Below, one piece after another: positions 55,901 through 64,000 of a stretch of DNA of 64,000 bases (positions are counted from its first letter, which is position 1; each line of letters starts with the position of its first letter). The stretch is from Hymenopellis radicata. Lineage: Eukaryota > Basidiomycota > Agaricomycetes > Agaricales > Physalacriaceae. Below the pieces are notes generated by a model that searched no databases, had not been told where the DNA came from, and was given only the letters and a program-made list of their open reading frames with translations. The translations under genes and the position numbers were made by a program. The stretch spans positions 62,001 through 126,000 of the forward strand of contig JADNRX010000079.1 of assembly GCA_015501595.1 (NCBI GenBank). Direction: 5' to 3'.

Positions 55901-56085
55901 GTCATCGAATTCTGCTAAATGGTGAGTCGCTATGGGGCGTATTCTTGTTGGTAGAGCATACTGTTTTCCTCACTATCCGCTATGATACCGCCCTCATCAT
56001 CCTCTTCCTCATCACCACTGTCTTCCGCCTCTAGGAGGAGAAACTTGCCGACGCCCGTCGCGCCGCGCATGACCTGAGCCTGCAT
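52916..56085 (-). CDS. SPT5-like NGN/KOW protein, one frame break near the 3' end
   Basis: Five exons on the minus strand: 56085-55962, 55914-55619, 55568-54276, 54225-53780 and 53731-52916. The N terminus is acidic (DSGDEEEDDEGGIIADSEEN; DEEDLEEELDLDVPLSEE), then VKIWRIRCG at about residue 132 matches the start of an NGN domain, followed by TSPPSIYIATHRNLNELRPL. KOW-like segments are GSFAGCWVLLRGGRYNADVG, FTVGDVVLVHGVDGECGHGW and RVYVHRGMYKGRMGTVED. This is the domain order of transcription elongation factor Spt5, but with sparse conservation and no C-terminal repeat, so it is probably not the core Spt5. Frame is lost at the C6 run 53073-53078. One extra C would make 991 codons and lead into DRLYVLDEHLLILQRPSDW. 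Identity as a transposon-linked or duplicated Spt5 relative is inference. Confidence 0.6.
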
Positions 56086-56300
56086 TTTTGTTATTAGCGC
56101 AAGGTTCACGCGCTGAGTTTTCACAATTTAAAACGCATACAGCTCGGACTGTCTTTCAAAAAGGATTACCTACACTAAACTACCAAAATATTCTACGCGT
56201 GTACAAAAAGTAGCGTATTGAAGTCTTACCTGCAGTCTTGTGTGGACGTCGAGAGGAAGGAGGAAAGGCTTACTCTGGTCCCAGAGTCGGCATGATCAGG

Positions 56301-56390
56301 CAGCGAAAAATCGCTCCATTGTGTACCGGTATCGCTCCATTGTGTACCGTGCGGTCCGATACCGGTACACAATGGAGCGATTTTTCGCTG
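56301..56390. repeat. perfect 34-bp inverted repeat with internal direct repeat
   Basis: Arms 56301-56334 and 56357-56390 are exact inverted copies (start CAGCGAAAAATCGCTCCATT). The 22-base loop repeats the middle of the left arm (CTCCATTGTGTACCG). The structure would fold as a long hairpin. Flanking bases show no convincing target duplication. It lies upstream of both the SPT5-like gene (minus) and the gene at 56862 (plus). Confidence 0.8.
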
Positions 56391-56487
56391 GGCTAAGTCA
56401 GCGAGCCAAACAGGGACAAAGCCTTCCCAGTCTTGCCAGCGCCCACCATGTAGAGGCGCCACCATCGCGTCGCTATAGCTAGACCAT

Positions 56488-56530
56488 TTAGAATACATTA
56501 GAATACATTAGAATACATTAGAGTAGATTA
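56488..56530. repeat. 10-bp tandem repeat, about four copies
   Basis: TTAGAATACA is repeated three times and followed by a diverged unit TTAGAGTAGA. It lies in the region between the divergent genes starting at 56085 and 56862. Nothing else is recognised in that interval besides the hairpin at 56301-56390. Confidence 0.7.
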
Positions 56531-56861
56531 AATTTATGAAGGAATGACAAGCAAGGACGGCGTGAGTCCCCCAGCACGTCGTATGACAGTGCTAATAAAT
56601 ATTCTAGGACGAGTCATGTCGGTTGGATTGAATGCGCGCGCTTCCCGATGGCGTATAGAACTATTGTCAACTCGCATGGACGCCTTCGGTTGGGGTTCTT
56701 GGAAAATGGTAAGGAGTTCACGCCCTTGCTTAATGGAATTCTCATCACTGGATCGCAGATAAATACGCGCCGCAATCTAGTTGTATGACCCTGGTAGGCA
56801 CGACGCCTGCTTTGTCTTTGGACATATATGAACAATATTATTCCCCTAGGGATATGGTGCC

Positions 56862-57364
56862 ATGGCCTCCCCTCCTGCCGGCTCGCCTTCCCAGAGCGAC
56901 CACGATTCCCTGTTCAGCGACGACAACTTTGACGTTGACGCTACCCAGCTGGATGATTGGTATGCGGAGCTCTATCACACGCGCCATGACGCCCGCATCG
57001 CATATATTGCTGCCTTAGTTTGGTACAGAGTAAGTCCTTCGCCCAAACAGCAAAAATGCTCTCATCTTCATTGCTCATCTAGGACACGGAGCCGCAAGTA
57101 CTCATCCTTCGCGCCTATCAGGACGCCGATGGCGCGGGACACATTTGCTTGGCTGATAACATCGATCACCTTCGCCGCATCCCTCTCAGCGTGGGCTGCA
57201 GTCTCGAGCGTTACGATCATGGCGAACAAGCATGGGTCAGATGTCGCTTTAACGAGTTCATGGACATTGATTTGACTCGTTGGATGGCACTGAAGGCGGA
57301 GCACATCAATCATATTGAGCGCTGGGATATGTACAGAAGTTTGATGAGGATTTCGCGATCGTAG
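56862..57364 (+). CDS. uncharacterised 149-aa protein
   Basis: Two exons, 56862-57029 and 57083-57364, joined by a 53-bp GTAAGT..ATCTAG intron in phase 0. The N terminus is Ser/Asp-rich (PSQSDHDSLFSDDNFDVDAT) and the remainder looks globular (WYAELYHTRHDARIAYIAAL; ICLADNIDHLRRIPLSVGCS; HINHIERWDMYRSLMRIS). No family recognised. It is the first of three plus-strand genes ending with the KDZ transposase and could be an accessory protein of the same element; that link rests only on order and orientation. Confidence 0.5.
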
Positions 57365-57436
57365 AAGTACTGCCACGTCGTAAAAAGTTGACTGTACATT
57401 TTTTTTGCGTGGTATACGGTCCCTGAGGCGGCTACA

Positions 57437-58870
57437 TGTCTTTCCGAGCTAGTAAGGGTAAGTTCATAGCATCCTTTGTCTGCAAATTTTCCAAGACTGA
57501 TTAGTTTTGTCAGGGTAGCTCAGATTGGGACTGATAGCAACGTGCTGAGCCATTGCTCCTTCGAGAAAGAGAAAGCAAGTTTCTCCCACCCCGCTCCGCC
57601 TGGCGTTCCTGTCGTTCTCCCCATTGTAGGTTCGCAGTCTTTGCTCGGGAATGTCTGCTGAAAAACTTTTTAGCCATTGTTCAGGTCCCTGTCGACTATG
57701 ATTTCTTTGTTCACTTCCTGCGGATGCGAATTCTCGCCGTGGTGAGTTCGATCTCCATTGTTTTGGCATTGCTGACCCTTCCGTATGCTCTAGCCGCCGC
57801 AACGCTATATAAGATTCAGCAATATTCGGACACCGTCATCTATCCTGTCTGCCTTCTCATGGCTCGCCACCAGCCGCGGCAGAATCCTAACCGTGCGGAG
57901 CAACACCAGCTATTGCGGTTGGAGATACGGCAAGCGCTAAAGCGCCTCGCCGGGAAACGCCCCCCCGCAGCTCGCTGCCGCTGCCGAGAATGTGGGATGG
58001 TTCTGCTCCCCGCCTTCTACGTCGGCACCGGCCCTTCTTATATGACTGATGTGGACTCGCTCGATCACGAGTACGCCAACGATCTCGGGCGATGGAGGGC
58101 GTGGGTATGCGTACTGTCTGGCCCCATTGATGCAAACTGACACAATTTCTCTATTTAGTGTTGAAGGTGCGGCCGCGATCGCTGGCTGGGAGACCCCAAA
58201 CCCATGTCGGTCCTCAGGCGTTCATCAAGGCTGGTGGACGCCCTCGCTCGTCTGCGACTACTACAAAATGGCGTACGAAGGCGGGGATTCCGAGGACCGT
58301 ACCCCCTCGGTGACCGACGCAACAACTCCATCAGCTTGGATGAGGAAGACGACAACGACACAGAAGGTTCGGCCCCACCCCCCGTGTCGTCCTCCTCCAC
58401 GGCTGTGGAGACGCCTCCCCGTGAGCAGGGCGCTGACTTAAGGGCTTTCGAGGCCTCTCCGGAGCCATTCCTGCCTCGCAATCCGCTTGCCAAACGTCGT
58501 GCTCTCAACGGCACCACCTTAAAGATAATTGAGGTTCTTTTTTGGCGACAGGTCAGTGTTTGATTACTGTTCACTTGATGGTGCTGAAGGTCTTTCTTAG
58601 AAGGGGGAACAACCCATATCGTTATTCTTTGAAAACTTGCAGCGGGGAGGCAACACCGCCACCATCGTCGACAACCGCCTGGTGATGAGCGAACCTGGTG
58701 GTTGGGATGGAGACGAGTTGGAACGCTTCGATGTAGAATACGGGGTCTGGCGAGAGTGCCCGCGTACACAACCCATCAACGTCTCGGTTCATGAGACGCT
58801 TGCTCTCCGCCATGTCGGGGTTTACGTTCCGGATGACTTCGACGGCCATTTGGCCGACATCATGGTCTAA
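57437..58870 (+). CDS. uncharacterised multi-exon gene (model approximate)
   Basis: Coding-like pieces are in order: MSFRASK (57437), a Pro-rich piece ending GVPVVLPI (57600), VPVDYDFFVHFLRMRILAV (57685-57741), then QQYSDTVIYPVCLLMARHQP..ARCRCRECGMVLLPAFYV (57820-58030) with a C-x-C-x-x-C cluster. After a further intron come VDALARLRLLQNGVRRRGF and DEEDDNDTEGSAPPP (58230-58560), and a last exon GGWDGDELERFDVEYGVWRE (about 58600-58870). Two frames stay open around 58200-58330, so the join there is undecided. No known domain. Confidence 0.4.
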
Positions 58871-59384
58871 GACTCGCCTTCATTTTATATTTATTGCAGC
58901 CGACACTCATCTATATCCAAAAAACATCATTACTTGTTATTTAATTGCTTTCCGTCGCTTTTTATTCCTGTATACTTACTTAGAGCCTTCCATCCGCCGC
59001 GTACCACACTCGTTTCTACTATTTATACACGGATTACTTACTCACATGATACCTTCGTTGCTTGCTCTTCTGTTTATCTATCGCGTACCACACTCATTGA
59101 TACTATTTATTCGCGACTTCATTACTTAGCGTCATTACCGAGGTTTTTTTGATAATGTGTCCTTACTTTGTAAATGACATGTGGCGAGGACCTGCCATTT
59201 TAGGATGCCTGCTTTGTTTTCTCTCCGTATAAGTAAGTGCTGATCCTTCTCGCGTTTACTTCGTAACATCCCATCACAGACCCCACGAACGTCCTATCCG
59301 TCGCACCAACAGCTTCAAAGCAACGGTAGGTATAACCTCTCTCATCCACGTTCAAATTCTGATCAACCTCAATCTAGCTCGATT
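58871..59384. other. intergenic, nothing recognised
   Basis: AT-rich stretch with an internal near-repeat (two copies of a CGCGTACCACACTC.TT..TACTATTTAT theme at about 58998 and 59082). It must contain the KDZ gene promoter. Confidence 0.45.
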
Positions 59385-62300
59385 ATGGGTCAAGGTCGTA
59401 AACGCAAACTACAGAGGTTGGCGAACGAACTTGGAGCCAACATTGATCGTGACTCGGGACCAACTGTTGCTGGACATCGCGACGACGACGACGAAGACGC
59501 AGGAAACACTCAATACCGATCCATTCCTATGCTACCTCGTACCTCTGCACCCTCACAGCCTCCTGCATCTTCGGCCGAATCATCGAAGGCTTCACCTCCT
59601 AAGGAAGGTTCTCAGGCAAGTTGAGATCGAAAGTATTCACCGAAGACGTCTAATGGTGATCTTTACAGTCAGCGACTGAATTTGCCAAGTTCACGGCGAT
59701 CAAGCAAACTATACACCGCCTGTATCACTCAGAAAAAGTGGATGCGCGTGTGGGCCAGCCGTGTGCCTGCGCCAGGGGCACCATCATGACAATGAAGTGC
59801 TACGACTGCACCAAGCTTCCTCTATGCTGCGAGCTCTGCTTTACCGATTACCATACCCTCAATCCGTTCCATTGGGCCCACGTGTGGGACTTTGACCGAC
59901 GTTTTTTTCGTGAAGAAGGACATCTCCTGCCTTCACAACAACACCTATGCCATCAATCTTTCGCTGTGTGAAGGCAAATGCGTCGGCCTTGAGCCACCTG
60001 CTCCCCATATGCCGACTCGATCCTGTCCATGCTCTACCACTTCGTCCCCGGAGCCTTCCCCGTCTCCCACCTCGTCGCCCCTTCCTGACTCTATACCGTT
60101 TACAATGGTTGACCCGAACGGGATCCACGCCACTCGCGTCAGATTTTGTCATTGTAGCGGCGATCCGGACCGCGTGGCTCAGCTGATGAAGTTGGGCTTA
60201 TTCCCGGCAACGTCGACACAGCCCGAGACCGCGTTCACCTTCGCCGTCATGAGGCAACATCAAGAATTTCGTGTACGCGCCAAGGTGTCTACTCACGACT
60301 TCGTTATGAACTTGGCTTTCGCGACGGACACGCATTTCCCATACAATGCCAAGGTAAGCTTTCACCCAAACTCGGGAACGATACTAATGGGAATCGTAGA
60401 ACGTGTCGTCGCAATTGGCGACCGCTTCCAAAGTGTGGGAGTTACTTTCGCTTGAAAGGAAGTCCGGCATCCCAATCGGCCTCGAATACCACTTCCCTCA
60501 TCGCCGGCCGGGGAATATGGTTATAATGTGTCCCGCATGTCCGAAGACGGCATCAACATGGAAGATTTGTGGAGGCTGACACCTGATGAACTAGTGTAAG
60601 TCGACTTTATCGTCAAGACGCCTGTATGAATCGTTCACAGGCACATTACTCGCAAGTTCCGCGAAGAGGACGGCAATTTCCATTTATGTCATTACAAGAA
60701 GAGCGAGAAGAGCCAGAACCTCGACCCCCCGGATCCGCTTGACGGTCGAGGTCCATTTCCCTCAAAAAAGGTTTGGGAGGATGCTATCAAGCTCGCGAAC
60801 AACATAGTTGAAGAGGTTTGTCTGTCGACTTTGATTCTCTAGTCAAGTGTTGACGCTCGCGCATCTAGAAATCCACGTGCAACTACCTTCGAGCAGTGAA
60901 CATGCAAAACACCTCGAAGTTTTATGGAAAAGACATATCTGGAGTGGTTGCCGTGTCGTGCGCTCATACGCTCTTAGAGGCCATAGTGGACTTGACGGTG
61001 GTGAAAAGTAAGGTCATTCCTTCTTTTCGTGACATAAAGGCTATTCCTTGCAGGTACACACTCTCCGACCTTGCGCACGCTTTGGCATTGGCGCTCACCC
61101 GCCATGAGCGACCTCCGGATATCTTGGCCCTCCAGAAGTCAAGTCGTACGACTGCGCTTGTCAATACATCATCAATATCTTAGAGCGCTTCAAGCGAGAC
61201 CTTCCCCACCTCGTACCGGAGATCGAACGTCTTGTCATGACCATACCGGCAGTTCATGTCCATAATCACCAAGAGAGCTGCATGTATGTGTACTCGGCTG
61301 CGTATGTCATGTACGTCGGACACTTCTATGGCGAAAACACCGAGCAGCCCTGGGTCCATGGCAATCAGCTTGCGCCCATGACTTCCCAAATGAATCGGGA
61401 TAACCGTCAACTTGTCCTGGCCGCTTTTTCGGCTATGTGGAACGAACTCAAAATCATCCGAATGCGTAAGTGTTTTCATTGAACATTCTGACGTTGTACT
61501 CAATTCACTTGGTAGCTGCGCAATTAACAGTGCACCTGAAACGTGCTGAGCGCAAATTCTCCAAGAGTCGAGACCTCTACGACGCGTTGACAGCTTCTCA
61601 TCCTCCTGAGAAGATCAAGACCTGGGATAGAATGGAGAGAGTATCGAAGGTGGACAAGGTCACAAAGAAGTTAACATCGGTGTATAGGCAGACACCTCCC
61701 AAGAGTACGTTCTTACTGGAGATACCTGGCTTTCCTGACGACCTTCTTGTTAGTGCCGACCAAAAATATGGTGCTTGGCAATCTCCTCAACGCAGAGCGG
61801 AAAGACAAACTCGACCGCATGAACCGTGGCTTACAAGTAGCGCCGGATAGCCCAGCTTGTCTTATTAACCTCGCGTTCGACGTCCTAGATCTACAGTAAG
61901 TGACTATACTTTGGTCCCCGTCATTCTGATCTCAAGCCCCTGTTTAGACGTGTTATCTCCGATAACGAGAAAATCCTTTCGACTCATCCAACGGATCGCA
62001 CGCGAAAAGACCTCGATGCGCAGCGTAAGAAGCTTGGTCGGCTCCTTCGCTCCTACCACACCTCACAGCAAAGCCTTATGGCCGATGCATTGCGATATCT
62101 TCAAAAAGAGGGAAAGGTGGGGAACGACACGGGTGGGGCTCTTGAAAAGGAGCCTTTGCACCTCCCTTCCTCGTTTACAGCAAAACAACGCAAGGACTTG
62201 AACTTGCTGGAACTGGCAAAGACGGAAGGTCAGCTGAGGCTCGGTCTGGCTCACTCATTAATCATCGCCTTGCGCGATGATGTGAAGACGGCCAGTCTCC

Positions 62301-63487
62301 TCAAGTACGAGGATCACCGGGAGAGGTCGGTTGCAGCACACACTCGGTCGCAGACTATTATACGCGACGTTCAGCGACTTCAGGATGCTCATCTACGCGC
62401 ATACAATGACAACCGCGACTGCATGGTCCTGCTTGCGGTTATTGGTGAGGATGATGAACATTTCCGGAAGATGACACCGGCGGATCTCTTCAGGAAGAAG
62501 ACAGCGGAAAAACGGCCACTCGGCGCTACCCACATGGATGACGGCTCACTTTGGACGCGTCCTGCGACTCAACATTCAACGGCAGGTACACAGGATAACA
62601 GTCGTCAGAGTATGTGATCTTTACCTTGGAGTGTACTGGGCTGAATGTCAACTAGGTTCACGAGCCGGAAGTTTCATCGAAAGACGACGTCGAAGAAGAA
62701 GGCCAAGAGTAACGAATCAACGCGGCTCCAAGGGCAAGCACAAGCGCAAAGATAGCGAAGATAGCAGCGATTCGACGGATGAAGGTGAAAAAACATGCGA
62801 ATTGAGTCTAAAATCAATACTGACCTCAGTTCGCAGACGAAGGAAAACAGGAGGGTTGGGTTTGGACGTTTCGAGGGAAGGAAAAGTGGACAAAAAAGGA
62901 CATAGAGGCTTGGTCAGATGAAAGTGATCGGGTCCAGTGGTTTCGTGCAGAAGCAGAGAGGAACATGTGGCTGCACGACTGGGAGATCAAGCAGGCTGAT
63001 TGCGTCAGGTTCCTGTCTGCGATGGATACGTTTACTGCGCGTGGACGGCGCTTGGCGATAACCAGGACACGGACGATGTGGAGATGTCTGAGGAAGGCGA
63101 TAACCAGGACACGGACGATGCGGAGATGTCTGAGGAAGTGGATGACGGCAAGGAGGGCTTCATGGCCTCCGCGCGGTTTCGAGCCTCGGTGTGTCAACAA
63201 CGGCGCAGACGTTGCGTTCGTATCTCATCGAGGATGGCTATCAACATCTTTTGGATGTCGGCACGGAAGAACAGCCTATGTTTGCGCACCTGCAGGAGAA
63301 CCGTGCTAACCTTACCGGTGCTTTGCAACGGTGTATCGATCAGCGGAAGGTACAGCTTGGTGGCGATGGCGAGTTGGCAGAGGAGGTAGAGCCCGACGAG
63401 GATGAGCTCTTGGAGAGTAGAACGACGTGTATGTTCGACGCTTTCTCCTGTTTTCTGTTGCTGACGTGTCTACAGAATCTAACTTAA
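59385..63487 (+). pseudogene. KDZ (Kyakuja-Dileera-Zisupton) transposase gene with CxC2 cysteine cluster, frame-broken
   Basis: Exon 1 (59385-59615, MGQGRKRKLQRLANELG) is followed by a GC..AG intron. The CxC2-type zinc region (CACARGTIMTMKCYDCTKLP, CCELCFTDYH, FHWAHVWDF) and the fungal KDZ block NGIHATRVRFCHC, LMKLGLFPATSTQPETAF come next. The catalytic region includes CNYLRAVNMQNTSKF, YDCACQYIINILERF, VHVHNHQESCMYVY, PWVHGNQLAPMTSQMNRDNR and WNELKI. The C-terminal helical part has LRLGLAHSLIIALRDD, HTRSQTIIRDVQRLQDAH and an acidic tail. At least two frame breaks fall at homopolymers (T7 59902-59908, GG 60549-60550), with further probable ones near 61008 and 61145. The copy as given cannot make transposase. 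Terminal repeats of the element were not found. Confidence 0.75.
63054..63137 (+). repeat. 42-bp in-frame tandem duplication in the KDZ tail
   Basis: Two 42-base units (63054-63095, 63096-63137) differ by one base and encode GDNQDTDDVEMSEE and GDNQDTDDAEMSEE, an acidic repeat in the C-terminal tail of the KDZ protein. Confidence 0.9.
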
Positions 63488-63672
63488 CCTGTAGACATTG
63501 TATTACCTTCAATTTAAATCGTTACAGCTAGCTAATGTGTGGATAAATAACCAGCGAGTAGACTACGAAGACTTGGTTGACTTGGAATAAAACCCAACGC
63601 GGACGTGGGATCCCCCAGTTCTTTCTTCTCTTCCCCCACTTTGACCTCCTAGCTCTCTTCAACTGCGACCAC

Positions 63673-64000
63673 GATGGCCTCGACGGCGGACCTCTTCATC
63701 ACCATCGCTCCCTTGCCAACGTCTAGTCGGGATTACGAGCTCGTTGTATCCCGCCATGGTTAGTCGCTTCCCGTCCTTCATGATGAACATTGTACTCAAT
63801 AATCATTAGAGCACTGTCCTCAATGTTCTTCATGACCTGCCGTAGTACCCACGTTCTCCCGGGATTCGGACTCGACTGACGCTAGCCGACACTTGGACCT
63901 AGACCACGACCACCGTTGACAGCCGTGTGTTCGACTTGGCGCATTTGGCAGCGCTCCCGCGGTGGGCGACTGGCGCGACTCTTAAGGTCACGGTACGTTG
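63673..64000 (+). CDS. start of an uncharacterised gene, cut by the window end
   Basis: ATG 63673 begins MASTADLFITIAPLPTSSRD, with a donor-like GTTAGT at 63760 and an acceptor-like ATTAG at 63809, after which EHCPQCSS can be read before a TGA. The exon structure beyond is unclear. A promoter-like pyrimidine stretch (TTCTTTCTTCTCTTCCCCC) precedes it at about 63620. No family recognised. Confidence 0.3.

Noticed and set aside
58300..58350. Possible one-base deletion in the gene at 57437-58870
   Set aside because: A second frame stays open from 58204 to 58563 without any correction, so no lesion needs to be invoked.
1..64000. CRISPR array, bacterial operons, rRNA genes, origin of replication
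   Set aside because: The spliced eukaryotic gene structure is clear throughout; no regularly spaced repeats and no rRNA signature sequences were seen.

Overview
The window looks like nuclear DNA of a filamentous basidiomycete, most probably an agaricomycete. Genes are cut by many short introns (about 39-63 bp, GT..AG with a few GC..AG). The protein set combines housekeeping genes with agaricomycete-typical families: coiled-coil/F-box paralogs, an unspecific peroxygenase, AA9 and AA14-type lytic polysaccharide monooxygenases (LPMOs), TET/JBP-like dioxygenases and KDZ-type transposase genes. The two LPMOs and the peroxygenase fit a plant-biomass decomposer.

Left part (0-18 kb) is mostly core genes: a 5'-cut F-box gene (1-1623), a broken methylthioadenosine phosphorylase (1955-3074), a heme-thiolate peroxygenase (6011-6818), the ribosome-associated Hsp70 Ssz1 with three single-base frame breaks (8070-9991, minus), a 557-bp inverted-repeat element (10070-10626), an intact UBP14/isopeptidase T (10676-13552), the histone chaperone NAP1 (14256-15733, minus) and an NAT9-like acetyltransferase (17080-17941).

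Middle part (18-42 kb) mixes uncharacterised agaricomycete genes and mobile sequence: an intact Cys/His-rich gene (18515-20556), a 1223-bp hAT-like element with a perfect 8-bp target duplication (20686-21908), a TET/JBP-like 2OG-Fe(II) dioxygenase (22046-23624, minus), a stranded exportin-1 fragment ending near a perfect hairpin (24532-25087), an intact ten-exon MULE-like gene (27242-30656, minus), an intron-containing tRNA-Lys(CTT), an AA14-type LPMO with two micro-exons (32927-34504, minus), an AA9 LPMO (36547-38087), and one full plus one truncated F-box paralog.

Right part (43-64 kb) is accessory. A decayed Ty3/Gypsy element (about 43.3-48.4 kb) carries a 664-bp hAT-like insertion in its reverse transcriptase, followed by a second relative of the 1.2-kb hAT-like element and an ATTTAAAT-rich palindromic block. 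After it lies a gene block facing both ways: an HMG-box-like acidic/RGRG protein and an SPT5-like NGN/KOW protein on the minus strand, then two uncharacterised genes and a KDZ transposase gene with a CxC2-type cysteine cluster on the plus strand.

A cross-cutting observation: at least eight conserved or transposon ORFs break exactly at homopolymer runs by one base, mostly a missing G/C. This could be draft-assembly error or slippage in decaying genes. Exon boundaries below were read by eye from splice signals and protein continuity. No alignment, database search or RNA evidence was available.
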